Origin: G964020105 sp964020105
GTDB lineage: Bacteria > Pseudomonadota > Alphaproteobacteria > WRAU01 > Hepatincolaceae
Direction of reading: 5' to 3'
NCBI GenBank assembly: GCA_964020105.1
Contig: OZ026535.1
Location: 496,001-560,000 of the forward strand
Length of the DNA stretch: 64,000 nucleotides
Under the pieces are notes generated by a model. The model ran no database searches. It worked only from the letters and a program-made list of their open reading frames with translations, and was not told where the DNA came from. Made by a program: the position numbers and the translations under genes. Positions 44,831-52,573 of this stretch are shown here, one piece after another. The stretch's first letter is position 1. Each line of letters starts with the position of its first letter.

Positions 44831-44985
44831 GGGGGGGGGGTATTGGGAGAGCATAGGTGGATTGGTCATCCTGAGGGGGCGGGATGTTAGTAGAGTAATA
44901 GAGAGATTAAATGAGTGTATTGTGGCGCTATTTTTTGATTCACTAGATAATGATAGTGTATTGTGGTGTATTCCTAATTAGAGAA
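44831..44985 (+). pseudogene. Decayed third copy of the tape-measure gene (fragment)
   Basis: From gggagagcatagg through agattaaatgagtgtattg to the cgctattttttgattcact segment and ctagataatgatag, the sequence follows 48700-48790 and 51616-51706 of the two tape-measure genes, with many substitutions and small indels. It begins with a 12-G run. This shows that the module once had at least three copies, or that the island has been eroding from its left edge. Confidence 0.65.
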
Positions 44986-45465
44986 GGTTCAGTTGCTAAG
45001 GGGGAGGAAGTAAGAAGGGAGCAAGGAGCAAAAAGGGGAAAGAGGGATTATGGCTAAAGCAATAAAGAAAGGGAAGGAGTGGGAGATACAAGAAGAAAAT
45101 AGGCGATAGAGCCTAGGATAAGTGGGTTTAATATGAAAAGAAAAATGTAAAATGAAGTTTAAATAAAAAAGATAAGGAAAGAAGTAATGAGAATTTAGGA
45201 CGGAAATAGTGATAGATCGAAGATAAGCGTTTAAATAGAGAGGAGAAAAAGCAATAAGAATGTTGGTTAGTAAAAAGGGAGGAGAAATATTAGGATAGGC
45301 TCTTAATTGATAATAAAAAGGGAGATTACAATAAAAGGGGAATCCTATAGAATAATTAAGAAACAGAATGTATCATTATTATTAAGCATATCAAAGTATC
45401 AAATCGAAAGAAAAAAGAATAAGAAAAGCAAATAAACTATTTTCTAAGCTTAGTAATAAGTGGTT

Positions 45466-45883
45466 TTAGCCTATTAAATATAGTTTTAATAGGTTTTTTT
45501 TATTTTTTTCAAGTTCTGCAGTAATGAAGTTATAGCAGGCAATGAGGTAGTTAGCATCGATAGGGATATTAATTTCATCGGCGAACTTAATGGCATAAAT
45601 AACAACTTCATTAAATACTTCTAAATTAAGCGAATTGCTTTCGAATGTTTTACCAAGTACTAGCCAATCTAGGCTTATCTCTGCTTTTAAGCAGAGTTCA
45701 GATAATACTTCAAAGCTAGGTTTTCTAAGAGCTGAAACCCAATCGGATATAGTTTATGGTGCTAGATTTAATTCCTCAGCCATTTTTTTTTGTGCCAAAT
45801 TTTTCTTTAGCAATTAAAGCTATTTTTATTCCAAAATCATCTTCTGTAATATCTTGCAATGCTTGTAAATTTTTATTAAACAA
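45466..45883 (-). pseudogene. XRE-type phage regulator, frameshifted with a stop
   Basis: The minus strand encodes FNKNLQALQDITEDDFGIKI and IALIAKEKF. A frameshift at an A run (45785-45793) follows, then AQKKMAEELNLAP, an in-frame TAA, and TISDWVSALRKPSFEVLSEL. It continues through SLDWLVLGKTFESNSLNLEV to ITAELEKNKK and a stop. The helix-turn-helix and C-terminal half align with the intact regulator at 53.9 kb, including the D-x-N-x-x-x-D/LDG-YY region. Two inactivating lesions make it a pseudogene. A perfect palindromic operator lies directly upstream. Confidence 0.75.
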
Positions 45884-45886
45884 CAA

Positions 45887-45910
45887 GTACAGATATCAGG
45901 GTATCTGTAC
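45887..45910. promoter_or_regulatory. Palindromic operator of the decayed regulator
   Basis: Two 9-base arms (gtacagata and tatctgtac) are perfect inverted repeats around a 6-base spacer (tcaggg). The site is a few bases upstream of the first codons of the minus-strand regulator pseudogene, the expected place for an autoregulatory phage-type repressor operator. The regulator itself is broken, so the site may now be orphaned or used by a paralogue. Confidence 0.6.
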
Positions 45911-45993
45911 TACATTAATAATAATATAAGACAAAGAGGGTTAAAATTTGTAGAGATAGATAGAATAGTAGATTAAGAGAAGGAAGTGTAAGC

Positions 45994-46130
45994 TTGAGTG
46001 TTGCAAAGCCACATAAAACAGGTGAAAAGGCTTTATCTGAAGCACTAACCTATGGGCTATTTCCATAAAGGTATGATAGCAAAGGTAGAAGATATGAACA
46101 AGTAACCTTAGACGACAAGAGTTAGACTAA
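45994..46130 (+). pseudogene. Coding remnant with in-frame stops, unidentified
   Basis: A plus-strand frame reads LSVAKPHKTGEKALSEALTY and GLFP, stop, RYDSKGRRYEQVTLDDKS, stop, TKEVKA. The composition is protein-like and unlike the neighbouring purine-rich DNA. It may be part of the same prophage, but I could not name it. Confidence 0.35.
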
Positions 46131-46191
46131 AGAGGTCAAGGCCTAAAGAAGCAATAAAGAAAGGAGTGTGGGGGTAGAAGTAGGGTTTAAG

Positions 46192-47244
46192 TTAAAGAGG
46201 TTTATATTGAAGGAAGAAATAGAGGAAGAGAGCTATTGCAATAACGCCAGGAAGGATATAAGCCAAGTAATAAAGGGTTTTTTGCAAAGGAGAATAAGCA
46301 GCAACACGAGCCTTACGAGCGGCAATAAGTTGCAAGCGTCGCTCTTTGCCCTTAGCATAATTTTCCTTAATTTGGCGTTTTGTATCAATATATTCTTCTT
46401 TAAGCTGTTGGACAGTTTTAGCATGCTCATCCTTCCGCAGAGCGTCCCTGGCAGCAATTTTAGCTTTTTTCTCAGCCTCCTTAGAGTTCCACTCAGCGTC
46501 CTTAGCGGCGATGTCGGCCTCCCCATTGCCCTTCCAGGATTCCCCTTTGGCCTCGATAGCGGCCTTCCAGGCCTCTCCTTTGGCCTCGATAGCGGCCTTC
46601 CAGGCCTCTCCTTTGGCCTCGATAGCAGCTTTTTCAGCTTCCCACTTAGCGTCAGCTTTTGCCCTTCTTTCAGCTATTTCAACGTCCATGGCTGCCATCT
46701 TCGCCTTATATCTAGCCTTCCTCTCTGCCTTCTCAATCTTCCAGGCCTCGTCCTCGGCCAACTTCTTAGCCTTCCAGGCCTCGTCCTCGGCCAACTTCTT
46801 AGCCTTCCAGGCCTCGTCCTTGGCCTTGCGTTTAGCGTCCTTGGCTTCCATTTCTCCAGGTTTAGGGACAAAAAGAAGAACTATAATCCATAGAACCCCA
46901 AAGAGCAAAATAATAATCATAGAGATATAGAATTCATAAGAATATAAGAAGGCGGCAGTAGGTAAAGTAGCTAAAAAGAAAGAAAAAAGGTTTGAACCAC
47001 TAGCATCTGCTTCTAAATCTTCGCGGTAAAGGAAAGGAAACACTTTATAAAATATTTTCCAAGCAAAAGGAAAAGCTTTAAAAGTATTATCTAAGGAAAT
47101 AGCGATAGTTAGGTAGAACCAGAAAGAGAAGAAATAAACGAAGGCATAAGTATTCCAAGGGGGAGAGAAGAAGCTAGCCAAATCATTACCAAGAACGTAA
47201 GCTGCAGGTATAACAGCAAGGACTTTAAAGAAACCAATATTCAT
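46192..47244 (-). CDS. Membrane protein with hendecad coiled-coil repeats, copy A
   Basis: A 350-residue protein. The N-terminal third (residues 1-128) has about four hydrophobic helices. A highly charged Ala/Lys/Glu helical region follows at about 130-310, then one C-terminal membrane helix (322-346, LAYILPGVIAIALFLYFFLQ). The charged part includes DEAWKAKKLAE units of 11 residues in tandem and a block of AAIEAKGEAWK units, also 11 long, as in right-handed coiled coils. The C-terminal 150 residues are almost identical to copy B at 49.1 kb, while the N-terminal parts differ. It is divergent from a tape-measure gene across a G/C hairpin. Function is unknown. The plus-strand frames across the repeat are artefacts of its composition. 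Confidence 0.65.
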   Translation of the reverse strand: MNIGFFKVLAVIPAAYVLGNDLASFFSPPWNTYAFVYFFSFWFYLTIAISLDNTFKAFPFAWKIFYKVFPFLYREDLEADASGSNLFSFFLATLPTAAFLYSYEFYISMIIILLFGVLWIIVLLFVPKPGEMEAKDAKRKAKDEAWKAKKLAEDEAWKAKKLAEDEAWKIEKAERKARYKAKMAAMDVEIAERRAKADAKWEAEKAAIEAKGEAWKAAIEAKGEAWKAAIEAKGESWKGNGEADIAAKDAEWNSKEAEKKAKIAARDALRKDEHAKTVQQLKEEYIDTKRQIKENYAKGKERRLQLIAARKARVAAYSPLQKTLYYLAYILPGVIAIALFLYFFLQYKPL

Positions 47245-47399
47245 AAGAACAACCTATGGTTAGTGAAATACCAATAGAATTTAACATAAAAGGAGATAGG
47301 AATGCAAGAGATAAAACTAGAATAAGGGAGAGGTAAGGTTTTAACATAAGCTTCTTCTTAGAGAGATAGAGAGGATGTGGTTATGATTAAAAAAGGAAA

Positions 47400-47418
47400 G
47401 ATTCGCAAAAGGCGAATC
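47400..47418. terminator. Short hairpin in the divergent spacer, copy A
   Basis: A 7-base stem (gattcgc at 47400-47406, gcgaatc at 47412-47418) with a 5-base loop is conserved at 50268-50286 in copy B. It lies just left of the poly-C/poly-G structure. It may be a terminator or a protein-binding palindrome. Confidence 0.4.
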
Positions 47419-47443
47419 TTAGTAGGCAGGGCTTTCTGCTAAT

Positions 47444-47475
47444 CCCCCCCCCCCCCCGCACTGCGGGGGGGGGGG
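47444..47475. repeat. C14-GCACTGC-G11 homopolymer hairpin, copy A
   Basis: A run of 14 C, then GCACTGC, then 11 G forms a near-perfect GC hairpin in an otherwise AT-rich spacer between divergent genes. The equivalent in copy B has C14 and G17. The equal-sequence, unequal-length tracts suggest slippage. Sequencing or assembly error in homopolymers cannot be excluded. Confidence 0.75.
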
Positions 47476-47536
47476 ATAATAAAATAAAGTAACAAAATAA
47501 AACAACAATAGTAAAAAATAAAGGAAGTAAAAAAAA

Positions 47537-48892
47537 ATGGAAGCAAGTAACAAGGGTTTAGATAGTGCTAGAGTTAACCAAGAGCTAGTAAAAAGACTGC
47601 AAGAGATAGGGGTAAATATGAGCAGATTGCAGGAGGGCTTAAGTGTATTAGTAAATAGTTTTAAAGAGCTAGATAATGGTTTAAAGAGGTTGCAAGAGAA
47701 CATAATAAAGATGAACGGAGTATTGGGAGAGATATTGCAGATAAAGGCATTTGGTGATTCAATAAAGTACCTAAATAGTGCGATAGATAGATTATCAGAG
47801 ATATGTAGTTGCAAGGGAGGTAAGGGAGAAGAAGGCGGAGGAAATGGTTTTTGGGGATGGTTTAATAAGATAACAGGCTGGGTAGCAAATACCTTTGGGA
47901 CATTGCTTGCAATTAAGGCTATTTTAAAATTTGTGATAAATTCTTTGGGTTTAATGCCAAAAGTTACGAAAGGCATAGAGAGCTTCAAAACTGCAATGAG
48001 TAATTTTGGCAAGGGCTTAGGTGGCATAATAAACAAACTATGGGGACGTCTAAGCAAGGGCTTAGGGGGACTTTTTGGGATAGGGAAGAAGGGAGCGGAT
48101 AAAGGAGTAGGTAAAGTGACGGAGGTATTGGGTAGTGGAAGTAAAGGTAAGGGAAGCAAGGGGATGGAGGGAGTGAGGGCGTTCAGCAGGAGAGCGGGAG
48201 GAGCTGCAGTTGCGGGAGGCAAAGCGGTAGTGGCGGGAGGCAAAGCGGTAGTGGGAGGGGCCATAGGTGGAGCGAAATGGCTAGGTAGCGGACTGGGTAA
48301 GTTAATGAAGTACATAAGTAGCATGAAGGTACTAAATGTAGTGATGAGGGTAGCAAGTATAATAGGAGGTATATTCAACGCGGTAATGCTGGCTAATCCG
48401 ATAGGATTGATAGTGTTAGGAGTGGCGCTAGCGGTGGGAGCGATAATATTATTCATAGCGTATTTTGATGAGATAGCGGCGGTGTGCGGCAAGGTATTTA
48501 GTTGGATAGGGAAGGTATTTAAGGGTACATTTAGCGCGATAGTGAAGGGAGTTAAGGCGTATTTTAGGTTTGTGATAGGAGTATTTAAGGGTATAGGAAG
48601 GGTAGTGAGTATAGTATTTGGATTTATCAAGAAGGTGGTGATGGGATATTTTAGGTTTGTGATAGGGGTATTTAGGGGTATATGGAATGTAGTTAGTGGA
48701 GTATGGGAGAGCATATGGGGATGTATAAGTGGTGTGATAGAGAGGTTAAAGGAGTGTTTGGCGCCATTTTTTGATTCTCTAGATAAGATAGGTGTGTGGT
48801 TAGGACTGAAGGGAGAGAAGAAGATAGAGGTAAGAGAGGTAAGAATAATAGGGGTTATCTTCAACAGGATAATACAACACCCGCCTCCGTAG
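47537..48892 (+). CDS. Tape-measure-like phage tail protein, truncated copy A
   Basis: A 451-residue protein. Residues 1-100 form a coiled coil (ELVKRLQEIGVNMSRLQEGL and similar). A Gly-rich stretch covers about 150-260, and a long hydrophobic region covers about 265-400 (NPIGLIVLGVALAVGAIILF, then FDEIAAVCGKVFSWIGKVF), a pattern typical of P2-type tape-measure proteins. It matches copy B at 50.4 kb except for a variable block at about residues 106-165. After EKKIE the sequence diverges and ends in about 20 unrelated residues, so the Ser/Asn tail and conserved C-terminus are lost. It is probably non-functional as a tail ruler, or repurposed. Confidence 0.65.
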   Translation: MEASNKGLDSARVNQELVKRLQEIGVNMSRLQEGLSVLVNSFKELDNGLKRLQENIIKMNGVLGEILQIKAFGDSIKYLNSAIDRLSEICSCKGGKGEEGGGNGFWGWFNKITGWVANTFGTLLAIKAILKFVINSLGLMPKVTKGIESFKTAMSNFGKGLGGIINKLWGRLSKGLGGLFGIGKKGADKGVGKVTEVLGSGSKGKGSKGMEGVRAFSRRAGGAAVAGGKAVVAGGKAVVGGAIGGAKWLGSGLGKLMKYISSMKVLNVVMRVASIIGGIFNAVMLANPIGLIVLGVALAVGAIILFIAYFDEIAAVCGKVFSWIGKVFKGTFSAIVKGVKAYFRFVIGVFKGIGRVVSIVFGFIKKVVMGYFRFVIGVFRGIWNVVSGVWESIWGCISGVIERLKECLAPFFDSLDKIGVWLGLKGEKKIEVREVRIIGVIFNRIIQHPPP

Positions 48893-49052
48893 GGGATGTG
48901 TGTGTTGGGGGGAAAAGAGATGAGGAGGGTAATAAATAAAGTAAAAAAATAAGGGAAGTAAAAGAGAACTAAACAGTGGTAGGATAATCCTCTCTCTGCC
49001 CTCTTTAAGGGAGGGGATCGTAGTAGATAAGTGTTTTTGAGGGGAACTTTTC

Positions 49053-49083
49053 CCCTTCCCCCTCTTTAAGGGAGGGGGAAGGG
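49053..49083. repeat. GC-rich inverted repeat between modules
   Basis: A 12-base perfect stem (cccttccccctc at 49053-49064 and gagggggaaggg at 49072-49083) separates the two modules. A weaker related copy (ccctctttaagggaggggatcg) lies about 45 bases upstream. It resembles a terminator, but no clear T run follows. It could mark the duplication junction. Confidence 0.45.
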
Positions 49084-49095
49084 TTGATAGATAAG

Positions 49096-50112
49096 TTAAA
49101 GGGGTTTATATTGAAGGAAGAAATAGAGGAAGAGAGCTATTGCAATAACGCCAGGAAGGATATAGGCCAAGTAATAAAGGGTTTTTTGCAAAGGAGAATA
49201 AGCAGCAACGCGAGCCTTACGAGCAGCAATAAGTTGCAAGCGTCGCTCTTTGCCCTTAGCATAATTTTCCTTAATTTGGCGTTTTGTATCAATATATTCT
49301 TCTTTAAGCTGTTGGACAGTTTTAGCATGCTCATCCTTCCGCAGAGCGTCCCTGGCAGCAATTTTAGCTTTTTTCTCAGCCTCCTTAGAGTTCCACTCAG
49401 CGTCCTTAGCCCTTCTTTCAGCTTTTTCAGCTTCCCACTTAGCGTCAGCTTTTGCCCTTCTTTCAGCTATCTCAACGTCCATGGCTGCCATCTTCGCCTT
49501 ATATCTAGCCTTCCTCTCTGCCTTCTCAATCTTCCAGGCCTCGTCCTCGGCCAACTTCTTAGCCTTCCAGGCCTCGTCCTCGGCCAACTTCTTAGCCTTC
49601 CAGGCCTCGTCATCGGCCAACTTCTTAGCCTTCCAGGCCTCGTCATCGGCCTTGCGTTTAGCGTCCTTGGCTGCATATTCCTCTTTGGTACTAGCAAAAA
49701 TATTTAGTAAAATTAAAAACGAAGAAAAAGTAAAAAGAACAGCAGCGGAGATATAGAAATGATAATAGAGCAAAATAGTAAGAGAAGTAGTGCTTGCGAA
49801 AAGTACAGAACAAGTAAGATCAAAGGGGTTTTGTTTTTTGGATGCTTGGTATTTACTATAGAGAAAAGGGAACCATTTAGCTACTAGGGTTATAGATTTA
49901 GGATGATCTTTAAATAAACTATCTAAGGAAAGAGCAGCAAAAGTAAAGGCCATAAAAGAGTAGGTAGAAACAAAAATATTGTGGATGGTGTTAGGGGAGG
50001 TATGAGGGAAGAAATCAACAGTTAAAGCGACAGCGCTGTGAGCAATAACGTAGCTATAAGGAATTAGTAAAAGATAACCGTAGAAAGGAAGGGTAAAGCT
50101 AATGACATTCAT
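49096..50112 (-). CDS. Membrane protein with hendecad coiled-coil repeats, copy B
   Basis: A 338-residue paralogue of copy A. The N-terminal 145 residues are different in sequence but also hydrophobic (about four helices, for example AVALTVDFF and SVLFASTTSLTILLYY). From KDAKRKADDEAWKAKK onward it matches copy A. It has four DEAWKAKKLA(E/D) units and lacks the AAIEAKGEAWK block. It ends with the same C-terminal helix and the KPL tail. Variable-length repeats plus a swapped N-terminus suggest recombination between copies. It could be a membrane-linked structural or lysis-related protein; that is only inference. Confidence 0.65.
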   Translation of the reverse strand: MNVISFTLPFYGYLLLIPYSYVIAHSAVALTVDFFPHTSPNTIHNIFVSTYSFMAFTFAALSLDSLFKDHPKSITLVAKWFPFLYSKYQASKKQNPFDLTCSVLFASTTSLTILLYYHFYISAAVLFTFSSFLILLNIFASTKEEYAAKDAKRKADDEAWKAKKLADDEAWKAKKLAEDEAWKAKKLAEDEAWKIEKAERKARYKAKMAAMDVEIAERRAKADAKWEAEKAERRAKDAEWNSKEAEKKAKIAARDALRKDEHAKTVQQLKEEYIDTKRQIKENYAKGKERRLQLIAARKARVAAYSPLQKTLYYLAYILPGVIAIALFLYFFLQYKPL

Positions 50113-50311
50113 AAGAACAACCTATGGTTAGTGAAATACCAGTAAAATTTAACATAAAAGGAGATAGGAATGCAAGAGATAAAACTAGAATAAGGGAGAG
50201 GTAAGGTTTTAACATAAGCTTCTTCTTAGAGAGATAGAGAGGATGTGGTTATGATTAAAAAAGGAAAGATTCGCAAAAGGCGAATCTTAGTAGGCAGGGG
50301 TTTCTGCTAAT

Positions 50312-50349
50312 CCCCCCCCCCCCCCGCACTGCGGGGGGGGGGGGGGGGG
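50312..50349. repeat. C14-GCACTGC-G17 homopolymer hairpin, copy B
   Basis: The same element as 47444-47475 but with 17 G instead of 11. It lies about 60 bases upstream of the tape-measure start and about 200 bases from the divergent gene's start. A poly-G tract next to a promoter can change expression by slippage. Confidence 0.75.
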
Positions 50350-50410
50350 ATAATAAAATAAAGTAACAAAATAAAACAACAATAGTAAAAAATAAAGGAA
50401 GTAAAAAAAA

Positions 50411-52573
50411 ATGGAAGCAAGCAACAAGGGTTTAGATAGTGCTAGAGTTAACCAAGAGCTAGTAAAAAGACTGCAAGAGATAGGGGTAAATATGAGCAGA
50501 TTGCAGGAGGGCTTAAGTGTATTAGTAAATAGTTTTAAAGAGCTAGATAATGGTTTAAAGAGGTTGCAAGAGAACATAATAAAGATGAACGGAGTATTGG
50601 GAGAGATATTGCAGATAAAGGCATTTGGTGATTCAATAAAGTACCTAAATAGTGCGATAGATAGATTATCAGAGATATGTAGCTGCAAGGGAGGCAAGGG
50701 AGAAGAAGGAGATAGTGGAGGAAATGGTTTTTGGGGATGGTATGATAAGATGACATCAAGGATAGCAAACACAATTAATATACTGGGTGCCCTTTATAAA
50801 GGGATAAAATTAGGAATAAAAGGGATAAATTGGTTAAAATCATTAGAATCAGTGCAAGAAATTATGAAGGCTTTCAAAACTGCAATGATAAATTTTGGCA
50901 AGTGCTTAGGGGGGCTCTTGGGAGGTCTAAGCAAGGGCTTAGGGGGACTTTTTGGAGGTCTAAGCAAGGGCTTAGGGGGACTTTTTGGGATAGGGAAGAA
51001 GGGAGCGGATAAAGGAGTAGGTAAAGTGACGGAGGTATTGGGTAGTGGAAGTAAAGGTAAGGGAAGCAAGGGGATGGAGGGAGTGAGGGCGTTCAGCAGG
51101 AGAGCTGGAGGAGCTGCAGTTGCGGGAGGCAAAGCGGTAGTGGCGGGAGGTAAAGCGGTAGTGGGAGGAGCCATAGGAGGAGCGAAATGGCTAGGTAGCG
51201 GACTGGGAAACTTAATGAAGTACATAAGTAGCATGAAGGTACTAAATGTAGTGATGAGGGTAGCAAGTATAATAGGAGGTATATTCAACGCGGTAATGCT
51301 GGCTAATCCGATAGGATTGATAGTGTTAGGAGTGGCGCTAGCGGTGGGAGCGATAATATTATTCATAGCGTATTTTGATGAGATAGCGGCGGTGTGCGGC
51401 AAGGTATTTAGTTGGATAGGGAAGGTATTTAAGGGTACATTTAGCGCGATAGTGAAGGGAGTTAAGGCGTATTTTAGGTTTGTGATAGGAGTATTTAAGG
51501 GTATAGGAAGGGTAGTGAGTATAGTATTTGGATTTATCAAGAAGGTGGTGATGGGATATTTTAGGTTTGTGATAGGGGTATTTAGGGGTATATGGAATGT
51601 AGTTAGTGGAGTATGGGAGAGCATATGGGGATGTATAAGTGGTGTGATAGAGAGGTTAAAGGAGTGTTTGGCGCCATTTTTTGATTCTCTAGATAAGATA
51701 GGTGTGTGGTTAGGACTGAAGGGAGAGAAGAAGATAGAGATAGATGAGAAGGGGAATAAGGTAGTGACAGAGGAGCTAAGTAGGGTAGAGCAGACGAGGG
51801 AGAGTATGAAGAAGAATGAGAGCAATATAAAACCGATAGTATTAAGAAGAGAGGTGGTAGAGGAGAATAGATTCGCAAGTGGTGGATTCGCAGATAATGG
51901 ATCTGCAAGTGGTGGATTCGCAGGAGAAGGAAGTAAGGGAGGAAGTAGTAAGGGAGGAAGTAGTAAGGGAGAAGAGATTAAAGAGGAAGAGGAGAGAGAG
52001 TACGTGGGTTCAGATGGTAGGGTGTATAGTAGCAAATATGGTAAGAGGAGTGAGGAGGGGGGAGTAAGCAAGTATACCTATATAAATCCGTATAGTCCAA
52101 ATGTAAATAAGCTGAGCAATGGGAAAGAGGGATACCATAGTAAAGATTATGAGGGGAGCAGTAGCAATAGTAGCAATAGTAATAGTAATAGTATGTCTAA
52201 TAGTACTACTAGCTTTAACTCTTCTAATTCTTCTAACAATGGATATAATTCTTCTAACCATGCATCTAATTCTTCTAACCATGCATCTAATTCTTCTAAC
52301 CATGCATCTAATTCTTCTAACCATGCATCTAATTCTTCTAACAATGGATATAATTCTTCTAAGTATATCTCTAATACCTCTAACTCTAAGAGCAGTAATA
52401 ATCAATCTAATCAGGGAGGAAATAATTCTAAAGGAAATAATACTAACCACACAACCAACATTGTACAACACTTTAACATCAACATAGATGGCAATAATAC
52501 TGATATTGACGAACTTGTTGAAGAAATAACAAGAAAATTTAAAGCACAAAAAGCACTACTAATGAGAGGGTAA
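50411..52573 (+). CDS. Phage tail tape-measure protein, full-length copy B
   Basis: A 720-residue protein. It has an N-terminal coiled coil (1-100), a 33-base tandem repeat encoding SKGLGGLFGGL near 180-200, a Gly/Ala-rich stretch, and hydrophobic helices at about 265-400 including NPIGLIVLGVALAVGAIILF. A Ser/Lys/Glu-rich segment follows, then a long Ser-Asn low-complexity region with four SNHASNS units at about 612-640. The end (INIDGNNTDIDELVEEITRK, then ALLMRG) resembles the C-terminus of P2 gpT-type proteins. Next comes a U-like tail gene, the order of P2-family tails. It would set tail length and be ejected with the genome, or serve a tailocin. The extended low-complexity tail is unusual. 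Confidence 0.75.
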   Translation: MEASNKGLDSARVNQELVKRLQEIGVNMSRLQEGLSVLVNSFKELDNGLKRLQENIIKMNGVLGEILQIKAFGDSIKYLNSAIDRLSEICSCKGGKGEEGDSGGNGFWGWYDKMTSRIANTINILGALYKGIKLGIKGINWLKSLESVQEIMKAFKTAMINFGKCLGGLLGGLSKGLGGLFGGLSKGLGGLFGIGKKGADKGVGKVTEVLGSGSKGKGSKGMEGVRAFSRRAGGAAVAGGKAVVAGGKAVVGGAIGGAKWLGSGLGNLMKYISSMKVLNVVMRVASIIGGIFNAVMLANPIGLIVLGVALAVGAIILFIAYFDEIAAVCGKVFSWIGKVFKGTFSAIVKGVKAYFRFVIGVFKGIGRVVSIVFGFIKKVVMGYFRFVIGVFRGIWNVVSGVWESIWGCISGVIERLKECLAPFFDSLDKIGVWLGLKGEKKIEIDEKGNKVVTEELSRVEQTRESMKKNESNIKPIVLRREVVEENRFASGGFADNGSASGGFAGEGSKGGSSKGGSSKGEEIKEEEEREYVGSDGRVYSSKYGKRSEEGGVSKYTYINPYSPNVNKLSNGKEGYHSKDYEGSSSNSSNSNSNSMSNSTTSFNSSNSSNNGYNSSNHASNSSNHASNSSNHASNSSNHASNSSNNGYNSSKYISNTSNSKSSNNQSNQGGNNSKGNNTNHTTNIVQHFNINIDGNNTDIDELVEEITRKFKAQKALLMRG
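50888..50989 (+). repeat. 33-base tandem repeat inside tape-measure gene B
   Basis: Two exact and one partial copy of a unit beginning ggaggtctaagcaagggctt, spaced 33 bases, code for repeated SKGLGGLFGGL. Copy A has only part of one unit. Unit number differs between copies, another sign of slippage in this island. Confidence 0.75.
52247..52330 (+). repeat. 21-base tandem repeat in tape-measure gene B
   Basis: Four units of aattcttctaaccatgcatct (21 bases each would exceed no frame) encode NSSNHAS in phase with the reading frame. They sit within a larger Ser/Asn region flanked by NSSNNGY on both sides. The expansion is in frame and probably variable between strains. Confidence 0.85.

Larger units (their letters stand above)
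44035..46191. other. Decayed accessory DNA left of the tail island
   Basis: Over 2 kb without an intact gene, purine-rich on the plus strand from about 44230. It contains a parS-like site (44115-44130), a decayed tape-measure fragment (44831-44985), an XRE-type regulator pseudogene (45466-45883) with a palindromic operator (45887-45910), and a stop-interrupted coding remnant (45994-46130). Other parts are unassigned. Confidence 0.6.
46192..48828 (+). repeat. Duplicated island module, copy A
   Basis: Divergent coiled-coil gene, about 290-base spacer with hairpins, and tape-measure gene, repeated in the same order and orientation at 49096-51736. Long stretches are identical or nearly so; the offset is about 2.87 kb. 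Similarity ends in the tape-measure gene at 48828, where copy A loses its tail. The duplication is recent relative to the surrounding decay. Confidence 0.85.
49096..51736 (+). repeat. Duplicated island module, copy B
   Basis: The second copy of the 46192-48828 module. It retains the complete tape-measure gene and is followed by tail-gene remnants. It carries one more 11-residue unit in the DEAWKAKK block than copy A and a longer G run in the hairpin. Confidence 0.85.

Noticed and set aside
46168..46930. Long plus-strand frames across the coiled-coil gene (Leu/Pro/Gly- and Ala/Ser-rich)
   Set aside because: They are the antisense of a repetitive Ala/Lys/Glu-rich minus-strand gene. Their low-complexity periodicity comes from the 33-base repeats, and only the minus frame has membrane helices and conserved ends.
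47419..48864. Long minus-strand frame opposite tape-measure copy A
   Set aside because: Its Pro/Thr/Leu-rich composition is what the antisense of a purine-rich gene gives. The plus frame has coiled-coil and tape-measure features, a ribosome site and continuity with tail genes.
52247..52330. CRISPR-like array
   Set aside because: The 21-base units are contiguous, with no spacers, and are in frame with the tape-measure gene.
50794..52549. Minus-strand frames opposite tape-measure copy B, including Arg-rich and Leu-Glu repeats
   Set aside because: Antisense of the Ser/Asn tail and 21-base repeats; no start signals or plausible domains.
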